This document shows, one piece after another, positions 36,636 through 44,724 of a stretch of DNA of 64,000 nucleotides. How positions within the stretch are numbered: position 1 is the stretch's first letter; every line of letters starts with the position of its first letter. Under the pieces are notes generated by a model. The model ran no database searches, had not been told where the DNA came from, and saw only the letters and a list, made by a program, of their open reading frames with translations. Source of the DNA: Terribacillus halophilus (GTDB lineage: Bacteria; Bacillota; Bacilli; Bacillales; Amphibacillaceae); contig NZ_LT727827.1 in NCBI RefSeq assembly GCF_900162685.1, positions 537,971 through 601,970 of the forward strand, written 5' to 3'. The position numbers were made by a program, and so were the translations under genes.

Positions 36636-38087
36636 TTAATTTTCTTGATGTTCTACTTTTACCCTTCTAATAAAGAAGCTGATTACCACTCCGATAATAG
36701 CAATGATAATACCAAAGATAAAGGAACTTTGAACACCTTCTGTAAATGCTTGAATCACTGTTTGTGGGTCCTTTGGATTTGCTGCATCTTCCAAGTAGCC
36801 ATTCTGCCCAGCAGTCATGATGGAAATCGCAACAGCAGTACCGATTGCACCAGCAACCTGCTGTAATGTGTTCATGATTGCTGTTCCATCTGGATACAAG
36901 CTAGGAGGCAGCTGATTCAAACCATTTGTCTGTGCTGGCATCATAATCATGGAGATACCAATCATCAATACGATTAGCAATCCGATGATGAAACCAGTAG
37001 ACGTTTCTAAAGAAATAGTAGAAAATCCGAACATAGCAACTGTAACAAGAATCAAGCCAGGTGTTACTAGGAATCTTGGTCCGAATTTATCAAACAGCCC
37101 TCCCATAACAGGTGAGAGCAAACCGTTGATAACACCACCAGGAAGCAAAACAAGGCCCGCAGCTAGCGGCGTCATGGAGAGCGCAGTTTGCAAGTACAAT
37201 GGCAGTAAAATCATTGAAGAAAGCATAACCATCATACTAACTAGTATTAACACTAAACCTATTACGAACATCGGATAACGGAACGCATTCAAGTTCATCA
37301 TTGGCTGTTCCATCCGAACCTGACGTACAGAGAAAAGAATCAAGCTCAAGGCACCTACTGAAAGCGCTATGATTACGATTGGGTCTCCCCATCCGCCGCC
37401 TTCACCTGCATGACTGAAGCCATATACGACGCCGCCGAAACCGATAGTGGATAGAATGATAGATAAAATATCAATTTTAGGTTTCGTTAATGTTGTCACG
37501 TTTTGCATGAAGAAAGCACCGAAAACAAGTGCCACTACAAGCAAAGGCAAGGAGAACCAGAAAATCCAGTGCCATGACATCTTATCGATAATCAGACCAG
37601 AAACAGTCGGACCAACTGCAGGTGCAAACATGATAACCAATCCGATTAGTCCCATCGCTTTACCACGACGGTGCGGCGGTATAATGTTTAGAATTGTATT
37701 AAACATTAGCGGAAGTAAAAGTGCAGTTCCAATTGCCTGTACAATTCGTGCCACGAGCAGCACGGCAAACGATGGCGCAAGCGCCGCAATAAGTGTTCCA
37801 ATAATCGAGAAAACTAAAGATGTTAAGAATAACTGTCGAGTTGTAAACCACTGCATAATTAAACCGGAAACCGGTACAAGTACACCTAGCGTTAACAAAT
37901 AACCTGTCGTCAGCCATTGTGCTGTAGACGGCGTAATGCCGAAGTTTTGTATGATATTCTGAAGCGCGATATTTAGCGCTGTTTCACTGAACAAACCGAT
38001 GAAACCAGCGATCAAGAATGAAATAATGATTGGCATAGCTCTAATCTCGCTGCTGGCTGTGGCTGTTGCAGTTTTGTTATTATCCAT
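36636..38087 (-). CDS. lmrB: MFS multidrug efflux protein, DHA2 family (LmrB-like)
   Basis: A 483-residue proton-driven exporter with 14 predicted membrane helices. Motif A-like LIMQWFTTRQL and the helix-5 motif C GLVIMFAPAVGPTVSGLI are in place, as is TPSTAQWLTTGYLL of the DHA2 group. It follows a TetR gene by one or two codons' distance, the lmrA-lmrB order of B. subtilis, where the pair gives lincomycin and puromycin resistance. I chose the ATG at 38087; GGAGGAG sits 12 nt away, so an internal TTG at 38093 is possible. A terminator follows. Confidence 0.87.
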   Translation of the reverse strand: MDNNKTATATASSEIRAMPIIISFLIAGFIGLFSETALNIALQNIIQNFGITPSTAQWLTTGYLLTLGVLVPVSGLIMQWFTTRQLFLTSLVFSIIGTLIAALAPSFAVLLVARIVQAIGTALLLPLMFNTILNIIPPHRRGKAMGLIGLVIMFAPAVGPTVSGLIIDKMSWHWIFWFSLPLLVVALVFGAFFMQNVTTLTKPKIDILSIILSTIGFGGVVYGFSHAGEGGGWGDPIVIIALSVGALSLILFSVRQVRMEQPMMNLNAFRYPMFVIGLVLILVSMMVMLSSMILLPLYLQTALSMTPLAAGLVLLPGGVINGLLSPVMGGLFDKFGPRFLVTPGLILVTVAMFGFSTISLETSTGFIIGLLIVLMIGISMIMMPAQTNGLNQLPPSLYPDGTAIMNTLQQVAGAIGTAVAISIMTAGQNGYLEDAANPKDPQTVIQAFTEGVQSSFIFGIIIAIIGVVISFFIRRVKVEHQEN

Positions 38088-38109
38088 TTGCAATATTCTC
38101 TCCTCCAAA

Positions 38110-38697
38110 TTAAGAATTTTGATTTAGTAATGACGGAAGCTGTTTCGCTACACTGTACAGCGGATTTCCAGATGCGTTTGTCACCGCAAGAATCACCGCT
38201 CCTTCTATTAAGGCATTTATTGTAACGGCTAAGTCTTTCGCCATTTCTTTTTCATAACCAAAGGCTATTAAACGGTCGGTATATAAAGCCTGCCAATCGG
38301 CGTATGCATGCTGACAGCTGTTGCGCAGCACTTCGTTTGTTGCTGCTGTCTCTGATGCAATAAGTCCAATCTGCACACCTTCCATTTGTTGTTTTTTTTC
38401 GAAGTCTGCGGCTATATTATGAATATGATACTGAAAAGCTTCCACAGCGGTATCTTTGGCAGCCAAGTCCTTAGCAGCGCCTTCTAAGACCAGTGTTTTC
38501 ATCAGCTTAATTGCTTCCAAAGCGATTTCTTCCTTGCCATTTGGAAAATGATAATACAACGACCCTTTTGGCGCTCCGCTTTCTTCAATAATCTGATTCA
38601 AACCCGTACCATGAAATCCTTGCCGCTGAAACAGCTCTGAAGCGGTTCGTAAGATAAGTTCTTTTGTGGTTTCCTTCTTTTTCACGGATTCATACAA
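38110..38697 (-). CDS. lmrA: TetR family repressor of the efflux operon (LmrA/YxaF-like)
   Basis: A 195-residue TetR repressor: DNA-binding domain TASELFQRQGFHGTGLNQII and SGAPKGSLYYHFPNGKEEIA (residues about 17-60), followed by a ligand pocket domain. The motif GTGLNQIIEESGAPKGSLYYHFP is characteristic of LmrA/YxaF. The start is a TTG at 38697 with AAGGAG 7 nt upstream. It sits just upstream of the lmrB-like gene, and its promoter overlaps two GACC-type half sites. Induction by the exported drug is the expected logic. Confidence 0.85.
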   Translation of the reverse strand: MYESVKKKETTKELILRTASELFQRQGFHGTGLNQIIEESGAPKGSLYYHFPNGKEEIALEAIKLMKTLVLEGAAKDLAAKDTAVEAFQYHIHNIAADFEKKQQMEGVQIGLIASETAATNEVLRNSCQHAYADWQALYTDRLIAFGYEKEMAKDLAVTINALIEGAVILAVTNASGNPLYSVAKQLPSLLNQNS

Positions 38698-38710
38698 CCC
38701 TGCACTCCTT

Positions 38711-38763
38711 AAATTATAACAATCGGTCTAGATAATAATATTTTCTTTTGGTCTGTCTGTCAA
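38711..38763 (-). promoter_or_regulatory. lmrAB promoter with LmrA-like operator
   Basis: On the minus strand TTGACA (38763-38758), a 17-nt spacer and TATTAT (38740-38735) form a near-consensus sigma-A promoter. CTAGACCGATTGTTATAA (38731-38714) directly after the -10 matches the general shape of B. subtilis LmrA/YxaF boxes (TAGACC...TATA). A second AGACCA lies inside the spacer. Confidence 0.6.
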
Positions 38764-38902
38764 GAATGTGCTCCAGATTTTTTATTTATTAACTTTTTGT
38801 AAATTATTAAGCAAATAAGTTACGTTGATGTTATAGTACATGTGACTTTTCAAGCGTGTTTACGTTATACCAAAGATTAATATATGGAAAGGAGTATGAA
38901 AT

Positions 38903-40084
38903 ATGACGAACAATCAAAAAAAATTATCGGCTCTAATGGAAATTTTTCTTGTATCCTTTCGCCTGGGATGCACATCTTTCGGTGGGCCGATAGCGCATCT
39001 GGGCTACTTCCAAGAAACGTATGTAAGAAACAAACGCTGGCTGGATGAACGAGCTTATGCTAATTTAGTAGCTCTGAGTCAGTTTCTTCCCGGACCTGCC
39101 AGCAGTCAAGTCGGGATTGGCATCGGAATTGTCAGAGGCGGCTTGATTGGCGGGATTATTTCGTTCCTTGGATTCACCTTGCCTTCCGTTCTAGCACTTA
39201 TTTTATTCGCTATCTTTATCGGTCAAACAAATATAACTGACGCTGGCTGGATTCAAGGGCTCAAGCTTGCAGCAGTAGCGGTAGTTGCTCATGCCGTACT
39301 TAGTATGAGTAAAAAATTAACAACCAATTTACAAGCTAAGGCAATAGCTCTCGGTGCCCTGGTGCTCACACTTCTATGGTCACATCAATTGTCACAGCTG
39401 CTCACTATCCTACTTGCAGCAGCCGTCGGGTACTTTTTTCTGCACCCGAGTGCGATATCCAAAGAATCTGCTGCCGTAGACATCTCATTAAAGAGAAGAA
39501 CTGGTATCATCTGTATAAGTTTATTCTTTCTGCTGCTAGCAGGACTTCCACTTCTGCGTGTCTTCCTAGATAATCCGGTACTTGCCATGGCGGATAGCTT
39601 TTATCGTGCTGGATCACTCGTCTTCGGCGGCGGACATGTTGTCCTTCCTCTCTTGGAGCGTGAATTCGTTCCAACTGGTTTGATTAGTCAGCAGGATTTC
39701 CTTACGGGATACGGTGCCGCTCAGGCAGTTCCTGGTCCGCTCTTTACTTTTGCCGCATATTTGGGGACTGTACTTTACGGGTGGCAAGGCGGTTTATTAG
39801 CTACCGCTGCCATTTTTCTGCCTGCCTTTTTGCTGTTGATAGGCGCATTGCCTTTTTGGACAGTTCTTCAGAAAAACCACAGCTTCCGAAAAGCCTTTGC
39901 TGGGATTAACGCAGCGGTAGTCGGCATCTTAATCAGTGCATTTTTTATTCCAATTTGGTCATCAACCATTCATTCTCCCATGGACATTGCCCTTGCGGCT
40001 GTCTTTTACAGCATGCTCGCGTTTTGGAAGCTGCCCGCGTGGTCTATTGTTATACTAGGTGCCTTAAGCGGATTTATGTTATAA
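38903..40084 (+). CDS. chrA: chromate transporter, two-domain ChrA
   Basis: A 393-residue membrane protein of the long-chain chromate ion transporter family. It has two homologous halves of about five or six helices. The first carries SFGGPIAHLGYFQETYV and LSQFLPGPASSQVGIGIG, the second LVFGGGHVVLPLLEREFV and GYGAAQAVPGPLFTFAAYLG. These Gly-Gly-His/Pro and PGP motifs are diagnostic. It exports chromate or a similar oxyanion. GGAAAGGAG precedes the ATG. No regulator (such as ChrB or PadR) is adjacent. Confidence 0.9.
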   Translation: MTNNQKKLSALMEIFLVSFRLGCTSFGGPIAHLGYFQETYVRNKRWLDERAYANLVALSQFLPGPASSQVGIGIGIVRGGLIGGIISFLGFTLPSVLALILFAIFIGQTNITDAGWIQGLKLAAVAVVAHAVLSMSKKLTTNLQAKAIALGALVLTLLWSHQLSQLLTILLAAAVGYFFLHPSAISKESAAVDISLKRRTGIICISLFFLLLAGLPLLRVFLDNPVLAMADSFYRAGSLVFGGGHVVLPLLEREFVPTGLISQQDFLTGYGAAQAVPGPLFTFAAYLGTVLYGWQGGLLATAAIFLPAFLLLIGALPFWTVLQKNHSFRKAFAGINAAVVGILISAFFIPIWSSTIHSPMDIALAAVFYSMLAFWKLPAWSIVILGALSGFML

Positions 40085-40086
40085 GA

Positions 40087-40117
40087 AAAAGGACATGCTG
40101 CACGAGCATGTCCTTTT
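40087..40117. terminator. bidirectional terminator
   Basis: AAAAGGACATGCT (40087-40099) pairs with AGCATGTCCTTTT (40105-40117) around GCACG. It lies between the convergent chrA and MFS genes. Confidence 0.85.
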
Positions 40118-41312
40118 AACTTGATAAGCTGCTTCTTTTGCCGAAATAAAATAACAGCAGCGCTAGCAGCAGCATGATGAAGCACCCAATCTGTACAGCT
40201 ATAGCTACATCTGTCATCGCATTAATGCCCGCGAGGACCGCTGTCATCCCGATGATGAGTACCGACTCAATCGTTTGGTACATACTCATCATTCTGCCCA
40301 GCTGCTTCTCCGGAATATGCTCTTGCATATACGTTAGATAACCAGCATTCGCAAATGCTAACGCAGCCGAAAGCAGAAATACGCCAACACTGGCGGACAA
40401 AAAGCTGTACGAAAATGAAAACACAATATAACCGACTGCCCCTGCGACTGCTCCATAGCAAAGCAGCTGTATAGCTTGAAAATAGCGTGTTATCATACTT
40501 AATAAAATGGAGCCGATGATGAAACCTGCCCCCGCAACACTCACTAGCACCCCATAGGTAGCTTCCGTTAAGCCGACTGCCTCTGAAGCAAAAGCTACTT
40601 CCATCGAATCGACAGCCGCCGTCATAATTGTAATGCAGGAAAATAAGAGCAGCAGCAATGTCAGCACAGCAAACTTTTTGCTAAATGCAGTAACCAGTTT
40701 CCAGTCCTCTCTCCAAATCGTCAGCCAGTGCTGTCCGCTTTCTTGTTCCACTGGTAGCTTTATCGAAGGCAGTACCAGACAAATTCCAGCAGCCAGCAGC
40801 AATAAGAGGATATTGACAAGCAGTGCCATGTCCACCGAGCCGATACCTACCAATATACCAGCCACTGCAGGACCTAACACAAATCCACTTCCATCTGCTA
40901 TTGCCCGAAATGAATTAAACCACTGCCAGTGCCGTTTTTGTATCAGTCCAGTAATATACGGCAGACTTGCTGGTTCGAATATGGAAGCTGCAGCTGCAAC
41001 AAGGAAGACAAGCAGATAAATTTGCCCCAGAGAATCAGTCAGCATCATGCTCGCTATTCCCATAACCCTTACAAGATATAATCCTATCATCAGCTTTCGA
41101 TTGTCCATTCGATCAATGAAGCTTCCTGCCCAACTGTTCATTAAAAGACCAGCAGCAGGCTTGATCATATACAGCATCGCAACCGCTATAGCTGCTTGCT
41201 CTGCTTGCTGATACACCTTTAAATTCAATGCAATCAGGTAGATCCATTCCCCGCAAGATGCAAAAGTAATCGCAATCAGCATGCCAATAGCACGTAAACG
41301 GTATTTGTTCAT
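40116..41312 (-). CDS. MFS transporter under T-box control
   Basis: A 398-residue, 12-helix major facilitator protein. It starts MNKYRLRAIGMLIAITFASC, with the loop 2-3 segment AGSFIDRMDNRKLMI (motif A, GxxxDRxxRR-like) and a second half of the MFS_3/enterobactin-exporter-like type (GIGSVDMALLVNI, LGRMMSMYQTIESVLI). GGAGGAAG precedes the ATG. The 340-bp leader upstream is a T-box riboswitch with terminator, so expression should rise when a particular tRNA is uncharged. That implies a role in uptake of an amino acid, its precursor or a peptide, or in export of an inhibitor that blocks charging. The substrate is not known. Confidence 0.82.
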   Translation of the reverse strand: MNKYRLRAIGMLIAITFASCGEWIYLIALNLKVYQQAEQAAIAVAMLYMIKPAAGLLMNSWAGSFIDRMDNRKLMIGLYLVRVMGIASMMLTDSLGQIYLLVFLVAAAASIFEPASLPYITGLIQKRHWQWFNSFRAIADGSGFVLGPAVAGILVGIGSVDMALLVNILLLLLAAGICLVLPSIKLPVEQESGQHWLTIWREDWKLVTAFSKKFAVLTLLLLLFSCITIMTAAVDSMEVAFASEAVGLTEATYGVLVSVAGAGFIIGSILLSMITRYFQAIQLLCYGAVAGAVGYIVFSFSYSFLSASVGVFLLSAALAFANAGYLTYMQEHIPEKQLGRMMSMYQTIESVLIIGMTAVLAGINAMTDVAIAVQIGCFIMLLLALLLFYFGKRSSLSS

Positions 41313-41351
41313 CTTCTTCCTCCATTTCGTTCGTTTGAAGTTGAAGCCAAT

Positions 41352-41630
41352 AAAAAATCCCACCCCCAAGATTGAAATCTTAGGGGCGAGATACCGTCGC
41401 GGTGCCACCCTAGTTTCCTGACAAGTCACCTAGTCAGGCTCAAAAAGTACACGCATATACTGCGTAGACCTTGTGCTGTAACGGGCACTCCCGTCTTACC
41501 ATCATTTTAATCCGGTAAACAGCTCCACGGTTTGTTCTGGCTGGTCTCCTTCACCCCTCTCAGCTTTACAGGGCTCTCTGTAGAAGGAGCTTACATACCA
41601 TACTGCTCCGCTTCATCACTTGTAAATTTT
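41352..41630 (-). promoter_or_regulatory. T-box riboswitch leader with intrinsic terminator
   Basis: On the minus strand the T-box core AGGGTGGCACCGCG lies at 41411-41398, followed by the terminator (AATCT-TAGGGG strand, 41386-41376, with CCCCCAAGATT, 41373-41363) and six T. Upstream, Stem I features are recognisable: AGTA near 41607, CTCCTTC/GAAGGAG distal helix, AGAGAG near 41575, GCTG, and GAAC at 41537-41534 ahead of AAACC. The bulge TGGC predicts a tRNA with G at position 73. By position the specifier could be AAA or, one base later, AAC. Only AAC (Asn) fits G73 well. Confidence 0.9.
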
Positions 41631-41634
41631 TACT

Positions 41635-41663
41635 ATAATACCACTATTCAAATCATTACACAA
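41635..41663 (-). promoter_or_regulatory. promoter of the T-box transcript
   Basis: On the minus strand TTGTGT (41663-41658), a 17-nt spacer and TATTAT (41640-41635). The -35 overlaps the last codons of the upstream potassium channel gene. Confidence 0.5.
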
Positions 41664-42687
41664 TATGATGTTTAAACTTTTCATACACGTCATCATTGGC
41701 TATAACAAACAAACGATCGATCGGCTCTAAAGAGGCTTCTTTATCAAGCAGGAAATTCATGTTCTCATTGATGCAGAAAAGATTCATTCCTTCTTTTGCT
41801 AGGGCGTGCTGTGCGTCTTCGTATGTCTTCCACTCAGCCTTAGGTTTCACTTCATGAATGTTGCTTCCATGCTGTTTACTTAAAAGCTGACGGAACATAT
41901 TAGAAGTTCCAGGTGTAAGAACAGCTTTCGCCATCAATAATGAGACAGAGTCGTTCGACAAGATAAAATCATCAATCGAAATATGCTCGAATTTAGGAAT
42001 ATGTGACTCATTATTGATTTCAACAACTGTATGTATATTTACATTCTCAGCTTTGGAAATCCCCTCGACTGCAGATGCAATTAATAGTGTCTTGGCATCT
42101 GCCAAAAGTGTAGAATCCAATGTCGGGTCAGAAAACACAGCAACACGTGCTGCTTCTAAAAGATTCGCCTGCTTGAGTGTTGCTTCATCCGTGGGGTCCC
42201 CTTGGACGAAGGCAATGTGCTCATGCTCAAATGGGTGCTCTCCTCTGTCGTCAATTATTACTATATAGGCGTCGGCTTCATTTGCCATTACTTCTTCTAT
42301 TGATTTTTTCACCTTTCTAGACCAGCCTATGTATATATAATGACCACTTCTTTTAATCAATAACTTTCCCTCCTTTTGCATTTGCTTAAATGCCGAAGCA
42401 CCGTCCGCAATCTTGCCAATTAGTACACCAATCACACCAATCCCAAATAAAAACAGAAATATCCCAATTAATCTTCCTGGTACTGTCTCCGGGTAAAAGT
42501 CCCCATATCCGACTGTTGTGACAGTTGTCATTGTCCACCAGAACCCATCAAACCAAGACGGAAAATTCTCTCTTTCGATAAAGTGAATACCCACTGTCCC
42601 TGTCATGACGACAATAACTGAAGCTATAGCTATCGAGAGAAAATTTATAGATGTAACACGCTTCCACAAGCGAATGAAAATAAGCAT
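41656..42687 (-). CDS. yugO: potassium channel with RCK/TrkA-N domain (YugO-like)
   Basis: A 343-residue two-helix K+ channel. The pore helix and filter read TTVTTVGYGD (T58-D63), between membrane helices at about 15-35 and 72-95. A cytosolic RCK domain follows (YIYIGWSRKVKKSIEEVM, DDRGEHPFEHEHIAFVQGDP). The N-terminal amphipathic stretch is short. It matches B. subtilis YugO, which releases K+ in biofilm electrical signalling. In B. subtilis a small gene, mstX, precedes yugO; none is visible here. GGAGGAG precedes the ATG. The downstream T-box promoter begins inside its 3' end. Confidence 0.88.
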   Translation of the reverse strand: MLIFIRLWKRVTSINFLSIAIASVIVVMTGTVGIHFIERENFPSWFDGFWWTMTTVTTVGYGDFYPETVPGRLIGIFLFLFGIGVIGVLIGKIADGASAFKQMQKEGKLLIKRSGHYIYIGWSRKVKKSIEEVMANEADAYIVIIDDRGEHPFEHEHIAFVQGDPTDEATLKQANLLEAARVAVFSDPTLDSTLLADAKTLLIASAVEGISKAENVNIHTVVEINNESHIPKFEHISIDDFILSNDSVSLLMAKAVLTPGTSNMFRQLLSKQHGSNIHEVKPKAEWKTYEDAQHALAKEGMNLFCINENMNFLLDKEASLEPIDRLFVIANDDVYEKFKHHIV

Positions 42688-42791
42688 CTTAACTCCTCCT
42701 TGCCACTATTATAACTGGGTATCCAATGCAGAATAAATACAGAAATAATAATTTTACAGTATTTTTCCACTAGAAAGGAGAAGGTACATGT

Positions 42792-42827
42792 AAAAAAAAA
42801 ACACTTCCAGGCGGAAGTGTTTTTTCT
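42792..42827 (-). terminator. terminator after ndh
   Basis: AAAAACACTTCC (42797-42808) pairs with GGAAGTGTTTTT (42813-42824); on the minus strand the stem is followed by a long T run. Confidence 0.85.
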
Positions 42828-42835
42828 TACTCTTA

Positions 42836-44014
42836 TTAGTAAGCTAAGCTGAATAGGCCTTTTACGTGAGTCAAGTAGCGGATATTACTTGCTTCTTTCA
42901 TCATTGTCGCTGGAAGACCTTTCAATGGTGTTTGGTTAGCACCGATGAATGCTACAGCATCCTTGCGGCCAAGGCTTGCAAGTGTACCGGAGTTGATCGG
43001 GCTGAACTCTTCCATTGTTTTTCCTTCAAGAAAAGCGAATAGGTTGTATCCTACTAGCTCACCCATTTGCCAAGCAATCTGAGCTGTTGGCGGCCAAGGA
43101 CGACCGTCTTCACCGAAGTATACTGCGCTGTCACCGACAACGAATACATCTTGATGGCTCTTAGACTGCAAATGCGTGTTTACAGTTGCACGGCCGCGGT
43201 CTGTTTCTAAGCCAGACTCTGCTACCATTGGGAAGGCTTGTACGCCGCCAGTCCAAACAAATGTATTTGTTTCGATCTTCTGACCATCTTTTAATTCTAC
43301 AACGTTGCCTTCTACGTTCGTTACAGGCAAACCAAGCAAGAATTCAACGCCGCGTTTTTCCAAGCTGGATTGTGCGCGATCAATAAGATGCTGTGGAAGC
43401 ATTGGAAGAACCTTAGGACCAGCCTCAACAAGCTGCAACTTGATTTCTTTTGGATCTACACCGTGAGGCAAGCAGTAAGAAGGAAGCTTGTCTGCGATTT
43501 CGCCAACTAGCTCAACACCAGTCAGACCGCCGCCACCGATTAGAATTGTTGCGTCTGCAGGATTTTTCGATGCTGCATACGCTTTGATTTTATCTTGGAT
43601 TTGGTTGAATACTTTGTTAGCATCTGCAACGGATTTCAATACAAGACTGTTTTCTTCCAATCCAGGGATACCGAAGTAAGCAGTTCTGCTTCCAAGTCCA
43701 ACTACCAATGCATCATAAGAAAGTGTATTGCCGCCTTCTAGGACAACTTCTTTCGTGTCAACGTTGAAGCTTTCTACTGTTGCTACTTTAAAATCAACAT
43801 CCAAACCTTTTAGAAGCTTCGTTACAGGCATTGCTACTGCTTGCTCGGAAATACTGCCCGCTGCAAGACGGTGAAGCTCAGTGATAATTTGGTGTGTCGA
43901 TGTTTTATTGATAAGTGTCACATTTGCTTCTGCTTTGCTGTAGTACTTACGTACAGTTTGAGCGGCTAAGACTCCGCCATAACCGGCGCCTAAAATAACG
44001 ATATTCTTTGCCAT
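42836..44014 (-). CDS. ndh: type II NADH dehydrogenase
   Basis: A 392-residue single-subunit NADH:menaquinone oxidoreductase. FAD site VILGAGYGGVLAA is at the N-terminus, NADH site TILIGGGGLTGVELVGE in the middle, and VFVVGDSAVYFGEDGRPWPPTAQIAWQMG (FAD) later. The C-terminal tail, rich in hydrophobics, docks on the membrane. It is the main non-pumping entry of electrons into respiration. The DUF1641 gene lies 30 bp upstream as in B. subtilis yjlC-ndh, and a perfect Rex box covers their promoter, so high NADH should relieve repression. Confidence 0.93.
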   Translation of the reverse strand: MAKNIVILGAGYGGVLAAQTVRKYYSKAEANVTLINKTSTHQIITELHRLAAGSISEQAVAMPVTKLLKGLDVDFKVATVESFNVDTKEVVLEGGNTLSYDALVVGLGSRTAYFGIPGLEENSLVLKSVADANKVFNQIQDKIKAYAASKNPADATILIGGGGLTGVELVGEIADKLPSYCLPHGVDPKEIKLQLVEAGPKVLPMLPQHLIDRAQSSLEKRGVEFLLGLPVTNVEGNVVELKDGQKIETNTFVWTGGVQAFPMVAESGLETDRGRATVNTHLQSKSHQDVFVVGDSAVYFGEDGRPWPPTAQIAWQMGELVGYNLFAFLEGKTMEEFSPINSGTLASLGRKDAVAFIGANQTPLKGLPATMMKEASNIRYLTHVKGLFSLAY

Positions 44015-44044
44015 ACTTAATCCTCCGTCCTTACCTTTAAGCTC

Positions 44045-44455
44045 TTATTTTTGTTTTTCTTTTTCGTTTGCTACTTCCAAATAGCTTTGAACAAAACGGA
44101 ACATTTTTTGCGCTTGCGGATCCTTCATAAGACGAAGCAAACCGAATACTCCGATTGTTTCATTGCTTGTTTCAGCACGGTCTTTCGCTTCAATTGCAGT
44201 TTGGGCAACTGTTTTCACAGAATCTGTTACTGGGTGAAGCACCTCTGTAATAGCACCAACCGTATCAGATTTCAAAACATCATCCGTTGCAACAGCTTGT
44301 GCAAAATCGTAAGATGCTGTTAACGCATTCACAAGCTCATTGATTTTTGGCAGCTGATCAATCAAAGAAGTCAATGATTCTTGTACTTCAGGCTTTAGCA
44401 ATTGGCCAATAAGGTCCTGTTGGCTCTGGCTAACACTTTCGTTTGTTTCAGACAT
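44045..44455 (-). CDS. yjlC: DUF1641 protein, partner of ndh (YjlC-like)
   Basis: A 136-residue protein of the DUF1641 family. The core reads LTSLIDQLPKINELVNALTA and ends GVFGLLRLMKDPQAQKMFRFVQ, both family hallmarks. AAAGGAG lies 8 nt before the ATG at 44455, so the longer frame from 44485 is not used. Its function is unknown, but it is cotranscribed with ndh in B. subtilis and the same order is present here. Similar proteins accompany formate dehydrogenases, so a link to redox enzyme assembly is possible. Confidence 0.88.
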   Translation of the reverse strand: MSETNESVSQSQQDLIGQLLKPEVQESLTSLIDQLPKINELVNALTASYDFAQAVATDDVLKSDTVGAITEVLHPVTDSVKTVAQTAIEAKDRAETSNETIGVFGLLRLMKDPQAQKMFRFVQSYLEVANEKEKQK

Positions 44456-44502
44456 AACGTATTCTCCTTTGCTATGGCAATCCAATATATTTATACGTAA
44501 AC

Positions 44503-44546
44503 ATTATACTTTGTTGTGAATTTGTTCACAACTGTACGTTCACAAA
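44503..44546 (-). promoter_or_regulatory. Rex box over the yjlC-ndh promoter
   Basis: TTGTGAATTTGTTCACAA (44514-44531) is a perfect Rex operator. On the minus strand TTGTGA (44531-44526), a 17-nt spacer and TATAAT (44508-44503) give the promoter, so the operator covers the -35 and spacer. A further half site, TTCACAAA, lies at about 44539-44546. The remaining gap to 44724 shows nothing else. Confidence 0.9.
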
Positions 44547-44724
44547 TTGCTCAAAATATCCACTTCCAACTTTACTCCTACTTTTAGAACTTGTCAAAAG
44601 ATATTTCACTTAGGTTAACGTTTTTTTAATTTCCTATTATATGTTCAAAAAATAAGACAAATTAAAGCCCTTCCACTTCTTTAAAATTTGCAGCTTCCCC
44701 TATCTTTAGAAGATAGCAATCAGA

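Noticed and set aside
41530-41533. Lysine specifier AAA in the T-box
   Set aside because: A lysine tRNA normally has A73 and would need TGGT in the bulge; the bulge here is TGGC. I keep it only as the weaker alternative.
42771-42796. Ribosome site followed by ATG-TAA
   Set aside because: AAAGGAGAAGGTAC then ATG TAA looks like a start-stop element, but no promoter or downstream gene on that strand supports a function.
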